The notes: a model not told the origin generated them from the sequence alone. 14,185 nt of DNA from Candidatus Competibacteraceae bacterium (GCA_003527885.1 DPWB01000092.1:1-14185), one strand, 5' to 3'. Positions 1 to 10,631 are shown, counted from the first letter of the stretch. Numbers and translations are program-made.

Positions 1-1309
1 CCGCAGCATCACCTGGGCGGACAGCCGGGCGACCGGATGGGCCGAGCGGATCAAAAACGACTGGGGCGGGCTGGCGATCTACCGGCGCACCGGCACACCG
101 ATCCACCCGATGTCGCCGCTGGCCAAGCTGGTCTGGCTGCGGCGCGAGCAGCCGGAACTGTTCGCCCGCGCCGCGCGTTTCATCGGCATCAAGGAATACG
201 TCTTCTTCCGCTTGTTCGGGCGCTATGTGGTGGATTACTCCATCGCCTCGGCCACCGGCCTGTTCAATCTGGCGCAATCGAACTGGGACGCCGGGGCGCT
301 GGAGGTCGCCGGCGTGACGCCGGAGCGGTTATCGGAACCGGTGCCGACCACTTACCACCTGTCCGGGCTGGAGCCGGACAGGGCGCGGGAGCTGGGGCTG
401 TTGCCGGCCACCCCGTTCGTGATCGGAGCGAATGACGGGGTGCTCTCCAATCTCGGCGTCAACGCCATCGGTCCGGGTGAGGTCGCCGTCACCATCGGGA
501 CCAGCGGCGCGCTGCGGGCGGTGGTGGATCGGCCGCTGACCGATCCTTCGGGGCGCACCTTCTGTTACGCCCTGACCGACCGGCATTGGGTGATCGGCGG
601 GCCGGTCAACAACGGCGGCATCGTGTTTCGTTGGGTGCGCGACGAGTTGACCACCTCGGCGGTGGAAACCGCCAAACGGCTGGGTATCGACCCCTATGAA
701 GTGCTGACCCGCATCGCGGAACGGGTCGCGCCCGGCGCGGAGGGGCTGCTGTTCCACCCCTATCTGGCCGGCGAACGCGCGCCGCTGTGGAACGCCAACC
801 TGCGCGGCTCCTTCTTCGGGCTGGCCATGCACCACCACAAAGAGCATCTGATCCGCGCGGTGCTGGAAGGGGTGATTTTCAACCTCTACAGCATCTTGCC
901 CGCCGTGGAGGCGCTGATCGGCCCGACCCGCACCATGAAGGCCACCGGCGGCTTCGCCCGCTCCGGGCTGTGGCGGCAGATGATGGCGGACATCTTCAAC
1001 CGCGACGTGGTGGTGCCGGAAAGCTTCGAGAGCTCCTGCCTGGGCGCGGCGGTGCTGGCCCTGTACGCGCTGGGCCGGGTCGATTCCTTGAACGTGATCG
1101 CGAACATGGTGGGCGCGACCCACCGCCATATCCCGGTGGCCGGCAACGTCGCCGTTTACCAACGGTTGTTGCCGATTTATCTCGCCATTCCCACCAAACT
1201 CGAAGCCGAATACCGCGCCATCGCCGCCTTTCAGCGGGAGATGCCCGCCACCGGCCCCACGGGCCGACGTATTGCGCCGCCGCCCATGCAAGAGGAGAAC
1301 AAATCATGA
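1..1309 (+). CDS. gntK: Gluconokinase, FGGY family (5' end missing)
   Basis: The reading frame is open from base 2 to the TGA at 1307-1309, giving 435 C-terminal residues of a protein that is normally about 500 long. The true start lies before the window. FGGY kinases phosphorylate sugars with ATP; this one most likely converts gluconate to 6-phosphogluconate in the cytoplasm. The fragment opens with a [12 protein letters not shown] stretch and then [15 protein letters not shown], both typical of the gluconokinase branch. The N-terminal domain ends near [11 protein letters not shown], whose Asp (bases 434-436) is the expected catalytic base. [12 protein letters not shown] then begins the second FGGY domain, followed by [12 protein letters not shown] and the nucleotide-site segment [18 protein letters not shown]. 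The overlap with edd, which uses its product, supports gluconate over xylulose or glycerol as substrate. It looks intact apart from the window-edge truncation. Confidence 0.9.
   Translation, partial: RSITWADSRATGWAERIKNDWGGLAIYRRTGTPIHPMSPLAKLVWLRREQPELFARAARFIGIKEYVFFRLFGRYVVDYSIASATGLFNLAQSNWDAGALEVAGVTPERLSEPVPTTYHLSGLEPDRARELGLLPATPFVIGANDGVLSNLGVNAIGPGEVAVTIGTSGALRAVVDRPLTDPSGRTFCYALTDRHWVIGGPVNNGGIVFRWVRDELTTSAVETAKRLGIDPYEVLTRIAERVAPGAEGLLFHPYLAGERAPLWNANLRGSFFGLAMHHHKEHLIRAVLEGVIFNLYSILPAVEALIGPTRTMKATGGFARSGLWRQMMADIFNRDVVVPESFESSCLGAAVLALYALGRVDSLNVIANMVGATHRHIPVAGNVAVYQRLLPIYLAIPTKLEAEYRAIAAFQREMPATGPTGRRIAPPPMQEENKS
1291..1297 (+). promoter_or_regulatory. Ribosome binding site of edd
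   Basis: AGAGGAG lies 8 bases before the ATG at 1306, inside the end of the gluconokinase gene. It decides the edd start among several in-frame upstream candidates and supports translational coupling of the two genes. Confidence 0.8.
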
Positions 1310-3162
1310 CCCTTCATCCGACCGTTGCCGCCGTCACCGAACGTATCCGCCGGCGCAGCGCGACCACCCGCGCCGCCTATCTGGCGCGGATCGAACAGGC
1401 GCGCGTGAATGGCCCCGTTCGCAACAGCGTGTCCTGCACCAATCTGGCCCACTCCTTCGCCGCGTCCGCGCCGGCCGACAAAGCCAAGCTGCGCGAAATG
1501 CGCTGGCCCAACATCGCCATCGTCTCTTCTTACAACGACATGCTGTCCGCCCACCAACCGCTGGAGCGCTTCCCGGCGCTGATCAAGCAGGCGGCGCGGG
1601 AAGCGGGCGCGGTGGCCCAGTTCGCCGGCGGCGTGCCCGCCATGTGCGACGGCGTGACCCAAGGCCAGCCGGGGATGGAGCTGTCGCTGTTCTCGCGCGA
1701 TGTGATCGCGATGGCTACGGCGGTCGCGCTCTCCCACAACACTTTCGACGCCGTGCTCTGCCTCGGCGTCTGCGACAAGATCGTGCCGGGGCTGCTGGTC
1801 GGCGCGCTGCATTTCGGCCACTTGCCGGCGATCTTCGTCCCCGGCGGGCCGATGCCTTCCGGTCTGCCCAACGCCGAAAAAGCCAAAATTCGCCAGCTGT
1901 ACGCCGAAGGCAAGGTCGGCCGCGACGCGCTGCTGGAGTCCGAATCGCAGTCCTATCACGCGCCGGGCACCTGCACTTTCTACGGCACCGCCAATTCCAA
2001 CCAGATGCTGATGGAAGTCATGGGGCTGCATCTGCCCGGTTCGGCCTTCGTCCCTCCCAACACCCCGCTGCGCGACGCGCTGACCCGGGCGGCGGCCCAG
2101 CGGGCGGCCAAAATCACCGCCCTCGGCCAGGACTACCTTCCGGTCGGGCGGGTGATCGACGAGCGGGCCATCGTCAACGGCATCGTCGGCCTGCTGGCCA
2201 CCGGCGGCTCGACCAATCACACCCTACATCTGGTGGCGATGGCCCACGCCGCCGGCATCGCCATCGACTGGGACGACTTCAGCGACCTCTCCGCCGTCAT
2301 CCCGCTACTCGCCGAGGTCTATCCCAACGGCAAAGCCGACGTGAACCAGTTTCACGCCGCCGGTGGGATGGGCTTTCTGGTCGGTGAACTGCTGGATGCT
2401 GGACTGGTGCACGGCGACACGCTGACCGTCGTCGGCGAAGGGCTGGTCCACTATCGCGGGGAACCGTATCTGGACGACGGTGCGCTGGCCTGGCGCCCGA
2501 CGCCGCGGCAGAGCGGCGATGAAGCGATACTGCGTCCGGTCGCGCGGCCGTTCAGCCCAGACGGTGGCCTGAAACTGCTCGGCGGCAATCTGGGCCGCGC
2601 GGTCATCAAGACCTCGGCGGTCAAGCCGGAACATCGGGTGGTGGAAGCCCCCGCCATCGTCTTCAACGACCAGGACGAACTGATGGCCGCCTTCGAGCGG
2701 GGCGAATTGCGGCGCGATTTCGTCGCGGTGGTGCGCTATCAGGGGCCGCGCGCCAACGGGATGCCGGAACTGCACAAGCTGACCCCGCCACTCGGCGTGT
2801 TGCAGGATGCAGGGTTCAAGGTGGCGCTGGTCACCGATGGCCGCATGTCCGGCGCGTCCGGCAAGGTGCCGGCGGCGATTCACGTCACGCCGGAATGCTT
2901 GGCCGGCGGGCCGCTGGCCAAGGTACGCGACGGCGATGTGATCCGGCTCGACGGCGAGCACGGCGTTCTCGAAGTCCGCGTGGCGGGATCGGAGTGGGCC
3001 GCGCGCCGACCCGAAACGGTGGATTTGAGCCACTATCAACACGGTCTCGGGCGCGAGCTGTTCGCCGGCTTCCGGGCCCACGCCGCCGAAGCGGAACGGG
3101 GCGGGATAACCTTTCAATCCGCCGAGAAGGCAACCGGTGACGCCCGATGGCCGGTTTCCTAG
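1306..3162 (+). CDS. edd: Phosphogluconate dehydratase (Entner-Doudoroff)
   Basis: This 618-residue enzyme of the IlvD/Edd family removes water from 6-phosphogluconate to give 2-keto-3-deoxy-6-phosphogluconate, the first committed Entner-Doudoroff step, in the cytoplasm. Length agrees with known Edd proteins (just over 600). Both family signatures are present: [11 protein letters not shown] at residues 152-162 and [11 protein letters not shown] at 510-520. Cys156 and Cys223 (in [13 protein letters not shown]) are at the places expected for iron-sulfur ligands. The start at 1306 is fixed by an AGAGGAG ribosome site at 1291-1297 with 8 bases of spacing and by the ATGA overlap with the kinase stop, so translation is probably coupled. 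The frame is open further upstream, but that part lies inside the kinase gene. No KDPG aldolase (eda) follows, because the next gene is convergent and ends one base away. IlvD (dihydroxy-acid dehydratase) is the alternative, but length and context favour Edd. Confidence 0.96.
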   Translation: MTLHPTVAAVTERIRRRSATTRAAYLARIEQARVNGPVRNSVSCTNLAHSFAASAPADKAKLREMRWPNIAIVSSYNDMLSAHQPLERFPALIKQAAREAGAVAQFAGGVPAMCDGVTQGQPGMELSLFSRDVIAMATAVALSHNTFDAVLCLGVCDKIVPGLLVGALHFGHLPAIFVPGGPMPSGLPNAEKAKIRQLYAEGKVGRDALLESESQSYHAPGTCTFYGTANSNQMLMEVMGLHLPGSAFVPPNTPLRDALTRAAAQRAAKITALGQDYLPVGRVIDERAIVNGIVGLLATGGSTNHTLHLVAMAHAAGIAIDWDDFSDLSAVIPLLAEVYPNGKADVNQFHAAGGMGFLVGELLDAGLVHGDTLTVVGEGLVHYRGEPYLDDGALAWRPTPRQSGDEAILRPVARPFSPDGGLKLLGGNLGRAVIKTSAVKPEHRVVEAPAIVFNDQDELMAAFERGELRRDFVAVVRYQGPRANGMPELHKLTPPLGVLQDAGFKVALVTDGRMSGASGKVPAAIHVTPECLAGGPLAKVRDGDVIRLDGEHGVLEVRVAGSEWAARRPETVDLSHYQHGLGRELFAGFRAHAAEAERGGITFQSAEKATGDARWPVS

Positions 3163-3163
3163 C

Positions 3164-5611
3164 TCATTCGCTGGACCAAGGTTGCGGGTGGTCAACGGCG
3201 AAGCCTTGCGCGTAATCCACGCCGCTTTTGCGCAGGGCGTCGACGATTTCCTGGGTGGCGGCGTACTCGCCCGCGGTCTTGATGTTCATGGTATGGCCCA
3301 GGCGGTTGATCATCTCGACCATGGCCCGGGCGACGGGGTCGTCGATCATGTCCTCGACCAACTTGCCGTCGATTTTCAGATAATCCACGGGAATATGTTT
3401 GAGGTAAGCGAACGACGACATTCCGGCGCCGAAATCATCCAGCGCGAACGAGCAACCGAGCGCCCGCAATTCGTTGATGAAACCGATCGCCTGCGCGAGA
3501 TGGGTGACCGCCTGGGTCTCGGTAATCTCGAAGCACACGTGGCGATGGGGGACCCGGTACCGCTCGAAAAGGCTTTTGATCTCGGCCAGGAACTGCTTGT
3601 CGCCGAAGGAGGAACCCGAAAGATTGATGGAAAACACCGCGTGCCGGTCGGACGAGCCCGCCGCCAGCCGGCGGGCGATATCGCCGAGGGCGCAATCGAT
3701 CACCCAGCGGTCGATCAGGGTCATCATGCCGAACCGCTCGGCGGCCGGGATGAACGATCCCGGCGGAATCAGTTTGCCGTCTTCATCGCGCAACCGGATG
3801 AGGAGCTCGCAGCGCTCCCCCGCATCCGCGCCGCCTTGCAGGCCCAGGATGGGCTGCGCGTACAGGCAAAAGCGGTTCTCCTTGAGCGCGGTTTGCAGCC
3901 GCTGCGCCCAGGCCATCTCGCCGAAACGGGCGGCCAAGTGCTCGTCGTCATCCCGGTAGACCTCAACCCGGTTGCGCCCGTTGTCCTTGGCCTTGTAACA
4001 GGCCATGTCGGCCGCGCTCATCACCGCGCCCAAGTCGCTGTGCGGGCGATCCAGATGGATCAGCCCGATACTGGCGCTGATGGTGAACCGGCGCAGCCCC
4101 CAGGTCAGCATGATTTGGCTGACCGCGCGGCGCAGTTCTTCGGCTTTTTGTTCGCCGTTTTCCGGCGGACAGTTGATGAGCAGCAACCCGAACTCGTCGC
4201 CGCCCATGCGCGCCAGCGTATCCTGATCGCGCAAGTGCCGGCTCATGACGTCGGTCACCTGCTGCAACATGTCATCGCCGGCGGCGTGGCCGCAAGTGTC
4301 GTTGATGATCTTGAATTGATCGAGGTCGATGAGCATCAAGACGTGCTGCTGGCTGTCCTCGCGCCGCAGGCCGCCCGGACCGTCGCGCTGCCGGAGGGTG
4401 GCGAGCGCCTGTGACAGCCGCGCCTCGAACTCGCGCCGGTTGGGCAGGCCGGTGAGCGGGTCGTAAGCCGCCAGCCACGACAGCCGGTTGATGAGCTGTT
4501 GCTCCCGCGTGGTGTCGTGCAAGGCCAGCACCACACCCCGCGTCTCGCTGTCGTCCCGGACGGGTGAGGCGACCCAGGAAACCGGCACCGACGTACCGTC
4601 CGACCGCACGAGCAAATGGTCGATTTCGCTGTGCAAGCCCGCGATCCGACCGTCGAGCAACTCGTCGGTGAGCAGCGCTCTTTCGATACCCGTTTCCCGT
4701 TCGATCAGCCGGATCATCTCGGTGAGTGGCGGGTGTTGAACCACCGCCCCCGTTTCTGGAACCGACCGCTGGATCAGGCGCTCGGCGGCCGGGTTCATGT
4801 AGATGACCCGCCCTCGCCGGTCGGTGCTGACGACGGCCTCGCCGATGGACGCCAGGGTCACGGTGGCCCACTGGCGCTCGGCGGCCAAGGTCTGCTCGAT
4901 CCGGTGGCGCTCTTGCAGGAGGCGGAACGTGCGCCACACGATGGCGACCAGCAGCACCGATCCGAGCAGCACCTCGACCGCCAGCAATAGCCCGTAGACC
5001 CGGTGGGCCATGGCGCCGAGCATCAGGCTGAACTCGAATTCCTTGGGTTCCAGCGAGCGGTCGATTTCATCGATTTCGGCGGCGATTTCGGCCAAGCGCC
5101 GCGAATCATCGCGGTTTTGCCGGTAATAAGCCGCCAGCTCGGCGCGCAGCGGTTCGAGGCGGGCCATCACCGCTTCGCCTTCGGACCACAGGCTGAAGAT
5201 TTTGCGGACCATCTCGGTGTGGCGAAACGTTTGGTGCAGCCACGCCGCTTTCTCGATGTCCGCCGGCGCTATTCCAGCCTTGCCGAATTCCTCCAAAACG
5301 ATGGCTGACCGGTAGGGGGTCCCGATCGCGGCGGCGTGTCCCTTGCGAAAATGCTGGTGAATGTCCATCGCGGTATCGTGCCGTTGCAGGGCCAGCGGAT
5401 CGCCGGTCTGCGCGTAGCGCAACAGTTGAAACGTCGCACTTTTCTGGTTTTTGGCCCACAGATTCTCACCGTAGCTGAAGCTGCGCGCCGCCATCAGAAT
5501 TTCGAGGCTGAAAACACCGACCGTCATGATCGCCAGGAAGCCCGCGACAAAAGGCCAAGTGACACTCAACAGCGTGGGTGGGATGGAAGGGGTCGTTCCA
5601 GTTTCGGTCAT
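3164..5611 (-). CDS. Membrane PAS-GGDEF-EAL cyclic-di-GMP protein
   Basis: This 815-residue inner-membrane signalling protein would make and/or break cyclic di-GMP. Order: transmembrane helix at about 15-40; an extracytoplasmic, mostly helical segment at about 45-200 that I do not recognise; a second helix at about 205-227; a coiled linker; a PAS domain at about 245-370; GGDEF at about 375-555; EAL at about 560-810. The cyclase site is intact (GGDEF at 470-474), and an RxxD inhibitory site (Arg461-Asp464) sits exactly five residues before it. In the EAL domain the signature reads ELL (602-604), but the usual metal and catalytic residues appear kept: Glu602, Asn663, Glu695, Asp725, Asp726, Lys746, Glu782 and Gln802. 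Both activities are therefore possible. The gene follows fructokinase on the same strand after 60 bases and could be cotranscribed. The ribosome site is weak (GTAGG). The signal sensed is unknown. Confidence 0.93.
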   Translation of the reverse strand: MTETGTTPSIPPTLLSVTWPFVAGFLAIMTVGVFSLEILMAARSFSYGENLWAKNQKSATFQLLRYAQTGDPLALQRHDTAMDIHQHFRKGHAAAIGTPYRSAIVLEEFGKAGIAPADIEKAAWLHQTFRHTEMVRKIFSLWSEGEAVMARLEPLRAELAAYYRQNRDDSRRLAEIAAEIDEIDRSLEPKEFEFSLMLGAMAHRVYGLLLAVEVLLGSVLLVAIVWRTFRLLQERHRIEQTLAAERQWATVTLASIGEAVVSTDRRGRVIYMNPAAERLIQRSVPETGAVVQHPPLTEMIRLIERETGIERALLTDELLDGRIAGLHSEIDHLLVRSDGTSVPVSWVASPVRDDSETRGVVLALHDTTREQQLINRLSWLAAYDPLTGLPNRREFEARLSQALATLRQRDGPGGLRREDSQQHVLMLIDLDQFKIINDTCGHAAGDDMLQQVTDVMSRHLRDQDTLARMGGDEFGLLLINCPPENGEQKAEELRRAVSQIMLTWGLRRFTISASIGLIHLDRPHSDLGAVMSAADMACYKAKDNGRNRVEVYRDDDEHLAARFGEMAWAQRLQTALKENRFCLYAQPILGLQGGADAGERCELLIRLRDEDGKLIPPGSFIPAAERFGMMTLIDRWVIDCALGDIARRLAAGSSDRHAVFSINLSGSSFGDKQFLAEIKSLFERYRVPHRHVCFEITETQAVTHLAQAIGFINELRALGCSFALDDFGAGMSSFAYLKHIPVDYLKIDGKLVEDMIDDPVARAMVEMINRLGHTMNIKTAGEYAATQEIVDALRKSGVDYAQGFAVDHPQPWSSE

Positions 5612-5671
5612 GAACCTACAAACGAGTTTAACGGTTTCCCGGTTGGCTTCGATGGCGAGGTCGCGCGCGTT

Positions 5672-6652
5672 TCAGAGCGAGCGACTGGCGTCCGCCTGCC
5701 GGTCATTCAGAAAAGCATACACTTTTTCCCGGTCCGGCAACGCCGGAATCGCCCCGCGTCCGGTCGTCGCCAGCGCCCCGACCGCGTTGGCGAAGCGACA
5801 CCATTCGCGCAAGCGAGCCTCGTTGTCGAACGCGGCCGGATCGGCGAGCAACCCGTGCAACAAGCCGGCCACGAACCCGTCGCCCGCCCCGGTCGCATCG
5901 ACCGCCTCGACGCTGAAACTGTCGACCGCGCCGGTAAATCGGGGCGTGAAGTAGACGCAACCCGCCCGCCCGCGCGTGGCCACCACGAGCTTCAAACCGT
6001 CGTGCCAGAGCGCTTGGCAAGCCTGCTCCAGATCGCTGAACCCGGTCAGAAACGCCGTCTCGTCGTCGCTGATCTTGACGATCTGGGCCTTTTTCAAGCC
6101 GAGCAGCAGCCCTTCCCGCGCGGCATCCACGTCCGGCCACAAGGGCAGTCGCAGATTGGGGTCGTAGGAAATCAGACAGCCGGCGGCGCGGGCCGTATCG
6201 ACCGCGTGCAAGGTGGCGCCGCGCGAGGGTTCGCCGATCAGACTGATCGAGCCAAAATGCAACAACTTGGCCCGTTTGATTGCGCCGACATCGACCTCCC
6301 GCGGTGCGAACAGCATATCGGCGCTGGGATGGCGGTAGAACATGAATTCCCGTTCGCCGTCGGCGCGCAGCGAGACGAACGCCAACGCGGTGCGCGCCTC
6401 GCTGGAAAAACGCAGCGAACCGACATCCACCCCGGTCTCGGCCAAGGTAGTGGCCAGAAAATGGCCGAACGCATCGTCGCCGACTTTGCCCATGAAAGCG
6501 CTCGTGGTACCGAGCCGAGCCAGGCCGACGGCGACATTGCCCGGCGCTCCCCCAGGCGCCTTGACGAACGCCGGCGCGTCGATCAAGCCGGTACCGGTGA
6601 TGGTGGGAACAAAATCGATCAGCAGTTCGCCAAGGCAAATCGCGTCCGCCAT
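5672..6652 (-). CDS. scrK: Fructokinase, PfkB family
   Basis: This 326-residue cytoplasmic PfkB/ribokinase-family kinase probably uses ATP to turn fructose into fructose 6-phosphate. The N-terminus has the fructokinase pattern GELLIDFVP followed by KAPGGAPGNVAVGLARLG (residues 31-48). YDPNLRLPLW is at 163-172. The C-terminal PfkB signature DATGAGDGF is at 252-260, with Asp258 as the expected catalytic base. The ATG at 6652 was chosen over the upstream in-frame start at 6736 because it begins right at the conserved GELL region and has a strong AAAGGAG ribosome site 7 bases before it. It is transcribed away from the amylosucrase gene, whose by-product is free fructose, which fits a fructokinase. 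2-Keto-3-deoxygluconate kinase is the main alternative in this family and would also suit the Entner-Doudoroff neighbour, but the PGGAPGNVA motif and the amylosucrase partner favour fructose. Confidence 0.88.
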   Translation of the reverse strand: MADAICLGELLIDFVPTITGTGLIDAPAFVKAPGGAPGNVAVGLARLGTTSAFMGKVGDDAFGHFLATTLAETGVDVGSLRFSSEARTALAFVSLRADGEREFMFYRHPSADMLFAPREVDVGAIKRAKLLHFGSISLIGEPSRGATLHAVDTARAAGCLISYDPNLRLPLWPDVDAAREGLLLGLKKAQIVKISDDETAFLTGFSDLEQACQALWHDGLKLVVATRGRAGCVYFTPRFTGAVDSFSVEAVDATGAGDGFVAGLLHGLLADPAAFDNEARLREWCRFANAVGALATTGRGAIPALPDREKVYAFLNDRQADASRSL

Positions 6653-6659
6653 GCTGGGG

Positions 6660-6666
6660 CTCCTTT
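6660..6666 (-). promoter_or_regulatory. Ribosome binding site of fructokinase
   Basis: Read on the minus strand this is AAAGGAG, 7 bases before the ATG ending at 6652. It decides the start of the fructokinase, because the longer in-frame start at 6736 would place this site inside the coding region. Confidence 0.8.
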
Positions 6667-6694
6667 TACGAGGTAAACGGGCCGGGAATGACCG

Positions 6695-6708
6695 AGAATC
6701 AGCTTCTT
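6695..6708 (-). promoter_or_regulatory. Candidate operator, copy 1 (sucrose genes)
   Basis: On the minus strand this reads AAGAAGCTGATTCT. The identical 14 bases occur on the plus strand at 8954-8967 before the porin gene. Here the left half extends to GCAAGAA, while the right half departs from symmetry (TTCTCGG). The site is about 43 bases upstream of the fructokinase start and about 100 bases upstream of the amylosucrase start. A regulator binding here could control both genes. The role is inferred from repetition, position and near-palindromic form only. Confidence 0.45.
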
Positions 6709-6807
6709 GCGCCCAATAACCTTTTGTGCGCCTCAAGGGCGGCCTATGCTATTAGTGTAATGCCATCTCCCCGCGGAAACGATCCATTACCCACTTCCGG
6801 AAAATTC

Positions 6808-8772
6808 ATGAATAGCGCATCCGTCGCCGGTGACCTCAACCCGCAAAAGTTGCTCGACGGCCTGCTGCGAGGCCCCTTGCGGTCGATGGGTCCCTTGGAA
6901 CAAGCCATCTTCCGCATCCGGTTCGACCTACATCTGCCGGATGTAGTGCGGCCGCTGAACGCGCTGTACGGCGGGCGCGCGGACTTCATCGCGCAGCTCG
7001 CCAACCTGCTCGCCATCGCGGCGCGCGCCTACGCCGCTCGGCCGGAAGAATTGCGCCTGCTCGACCTGCGTCGCGCCGGCGAACCCGACTGGTTCCAACA
7101 GCCCGGCATGGTCGGTTACGTCTGCTACGTGGACCGCTTCGCCGGCGATCTCATCGGCGTCAAAGCCAGAATTCCCTACCTCAAGGAGCTCGGCATCACC
7201 TACCTGCACCTGATGCCGCTGCTCAAGCCCCGCCCCGGCGCCAACGACGGCGGCTATGCCGTCATGGACTACCGTCAGGTCAATCCCGCCTACGGCACCA
7301 TGGACGACTTGCGCGAACTGGCGACCGCCTTGCGGCGTGAAGGCATCAGCCTGTGCGTCGACCTGGTGTGCAACCACACCGCCGAAGAGCACGAATGGGC
7401 CCGCCGGGCGGTCGCCGGCGATCCGGTCTACCAGGAGTATTACTACCTGTTTCCCGACCGGGTCATGCCCGACCAGTACGAAATGACCTTGCCGGAGGTG
7501 TTTCCCGACTTCGCGCCGGGCAATTTCAGCTATATCGACCGGTGCCAGCGCTGGGTCTGGACCACCTTCAACGGCTACCAGTGGGATCTGAACTACACCA
7601 ATCCGGTGGTCTTGGCCGAGATGCTGGACACTATCCTGTTTCTGGCCAATCAAGGGGTGGAAATCTTGCGGCTGGATGCGGTCGCCTTCATGTGGAAGCG
7701 GCTCAAGACCGACTGCCAGAACCAGCCGGAGGCGCACGCGATTTTACAAGTTTTCCGGGCGCTGACCCGGCTGGCCGCACCGGGCCTGATCTTCAAGGCC
7801 GAAGCCATCGTTTCTCCCGACAAGCTGTTGCCCTATCTGGGCTCGGGTGCCGCAACGCACAAGGAATGCGAGATCGCCTATCACAATGCCTTCATGGTTT
7901 TGCTGTGGAGCAGTCTGGCCGAACGGCGGGTGGTCCTGATGACCCACGCCCTGCAAAACATGCCCGACACCCCCGTCGGTTGCGCCTGGCTGACCTATGT
8001 CCGCTGCCACGACGACATCGGCTGGGCGGTGCGCGACGAGGACGCCGCCGCCGTCGGCCTATCCGGCTTCCTGCACCGGGCATTTCTCAGCGACTTCTAC
8101 AGCGGCCGCTTCCCCGGCGCCTTCGCCCGGGGCGCTACCTTCCAGCACAATCCCAAGACCGGCGACCGGCGGATCAGCGGCACCCTGGCCTCCCTGGCCG
8201 GCCTGGAAGCCGCCATCGAAAAGCGGGACTGGCGGGAAACCGACCTGGCCGCGCGCCGCATCCTGCTGCTGCACGCCATGATCCTGGCCTTCAACGGCAT
8301 CCCCGCCCTTTACATGGGCGACGAACTGGGTTTGCTCAACGACCGGCGCTATCTCGACGATCCCGACCTCGCCGCCGACAACCGCTGGCTGCACCGACCG
8401 TTCATGGATTGGCAGAAGGCCGAACGACGGCACGACTGGCAAACGGTCACCGCCCGGATTTTCCAGGGCGTCCGCGCCATGATCCAAACCGTCAAAAACC
8501 TGCCAAGCCTGCACGCCCAAGCCCGTTGCCACCCGGTTTGGACCCACAACGAACAGGTTTTCGGCATGATTCGCGCCAGCGCCCGCGGCCGCTTGCTGGT
8601 GCTGGCCAACTTCACCGAACACCGTCAGACCGTTCCCCGCCACCGGGTTCGCGACATGAGTTTTGAAGGGGAACTGGTCGACCGCGTGGAGGGCGAGGCG
8701 CTGGATAGCTGGTCGGAAGTGTCCCTTGATCCCTATCAGGTCCTGTGGCTGGAACAAGTCGCCGCCACGTGA
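6808..8772 (+). CDS. ams: Amylosucrase, GH13 family
   Basis: This 654-residue enzyme moves the glucosyl unit of sucrose onto an alpha-1,4-glucan and releases fructose. It resembles Neisseria polysaccharea amylosucrase (636 residues) along its whole length. Landmarks: VCYVDRFAGDL at 105-115, DGGYAV at 147-152, nucleophile Asp290 in ILRLDAVAF, acid/base Glu332 in FKAEAIV, the third acidic residue Asp402 in RCHDDIGW, and Arg526 in DNRWLHRP. That Arg pairs with the Asp of DGGY in the sucrose pocket, which is a mark of amylosucrase rather than ordinary amylase. No signal peptide is seen, so it should act in the cytoplasm. The ATG at 6808 gives the family length and has a weak GGAAAA ribosome site; in-frame ATGs at 6688 and 6760 lie in the promoter region and have no better site. 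Divergent fructokinase would consume the fructose, and the porin gene follows. Trehalose synthase is a relative but fits less well. Confidence 0.96.
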   Translation: MNSASVAGDLNPQKLLDGLLRGPLRSMGPLEQAIFRIRFDLHLPDVVRPLNALYGGRADFIAQLANLLAIAARAYAARPEELRLLDLRRAGEPDWFQQPGMVGYVCYVDRFAGDLIGVKARIPYLKELGITYLHLMPLLKPRPGANDGGYAVMDYRQVNPAYGTMDDLRELATALRREGISLCVDLVCNHTAEEHEWARRAVAGDPVYQEYYYLFPDRVMPDQYEMTLPEVFPDFAPGNFSYIDRCQRWVWTTFNGYQWDLNYTNPVVLAEMLDTILFLANQGVEILRLDAVAFMWKRLKTDCQNQPEAHAILQVFRALTRLAAPGLIFKAEAIVSPDKLLPYLGSGAATHKECEIAYHNAFMVLLWSSLAERRVVLMTHALQNMPDTPVGCAWLTYVRCHDDIGWAVRDEDAAAVGLSGFLHRAFLSDFYSGRFPGAFARGATFQHNPKTGDRRISGTLASLAGLEAAIEKRDWRETDLAARRILLLHAMILAFNGIPALYMGDELGLLNDRRYLDDPDLAADNRWLHRPFMDWQKAERRHDWQTVTARIFQGVRAMIQTVKNLPSLHAQARCHPVWTHNEQVFGMIRASARGRLLVLANFTEHRQTVPRHRVRDMSFEGELVDRVEGEALDSWSEVSLDPYQVLWLEQVAAT

Positions 8773-8857
8773 ACCGGTTGCGGCTCAACAACAGGCCGCG
8801 TCGGCCCACACATCGACCCCGGTCTCCAAGCTGGAACTTTCGTTGTTCGGCAATAAG

Positions 8858-8870
8858 GCAACTTTGTTGC
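8858..8870. repeat. Inverted repeat GCAAC-TTT-GTTGC
   Basis: Five-base perfect arms surround a three-base centre, upstream of the candidate porin promoter. A related, weaker repeat (GAAC, seven bases, GTTC) lies just before it at 8834-8848. The position suits a binding site for a regulator, but the arms are short and chance is possible. Confidence 0.35.
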
Positions 8871-8877
8871 TACACTT

Positions 8878-8897
8878 ATTGTGCACTTGCGCACGAT
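8878..8897. promoter_or_regulatory. Imperfect 20-base palindrome before the porin
   Basis: ATTGTGCACTTGCGCACGAT is symmetric at 14 of 20 positions, with GTGC and GCAC as the core arms. It covers the candidate -35 region of the porin promoter, so a protein bound here could affect transcription. The regulator family cannot be named from the sequence. Confidence 0.35.
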
Positions 8898-8922
8898 CAT
8901 TAAATCTGTATGAAAACCATGA

Positions 8923-10602
<1,680 letters not shown>

Positions 10603-10631
10603 GGTACGGACAGCGGCGGACGGGTCCCGCG

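Larger units (their letters stand above)
6653..6807. promoter_or_regulatory. Divergent control region, fructokinase / amylosucrase
   Basis: These 155 bases lie between two genes transcribed apart and must hold the promoters of both. The most AT-rich stretch is at about 6745-6762 (TATGCTATTAGTGTAAT). With a TTGTGC at 6724-6729 it could form a weak plus-strand promoter for amylosucrase, although the 15-base spacing is short. No convincing -35/-10 pair was found for the fructokinase direction. The region also holds one copy of the 14-base element shared with the porin leader (6695-6708). Confidence 0.5.

Noticed and set aside
602..604. EAL domain judged inactive because the signature reads ELL (residue numbers of the protein at 3164-5611)
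   Set aside because: The essential Glu is kept and the other metal and catalytic positions also look intact. Change of the middle residue alone does not show loss of activity.
329..2220. Long minus-strand open frames opposite gluconokinase and edd
   Set aside because: They lie wholly opposite two well-recognised genes, have low-complexity His/Arg/Gly-rich translations and show no family motifs. They are typical mirror frames of GC-rich coding DNA.
3137..4414. Plus-strand open frame of 425 codons opposite the EAL/GGDEF region
   Set aside because: Its translation is compositionally odd and has no recognisable domain, while the minus strand encodes clear GGDEF and EAL motifs over the same bases.
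5336..6676. Plus-strand open frame of 446 codons opposite fructokinase
   Set aside because: It spans the end of one real gene, an intergenic gap and another gene, and is rich in Arg/Gly/Gln with no motifs. It is a shadow of the fructokinase and GGDEF-EAL genes.
6688..6807. Longer amylosucrase N-terminus starting at 6688
   Set aside because: It would add 40 residues beyond the family length, has no ribosome site, and would place the divergent promoter region and the shared 14-base element inside the coding sequence.
8793..8815. GGCC-gcgtc-GGCC as a terminator after amylosucrase
   Set aside because: The stem is only four bases and no T-run follows; such matches are common in GC-rich DNA.
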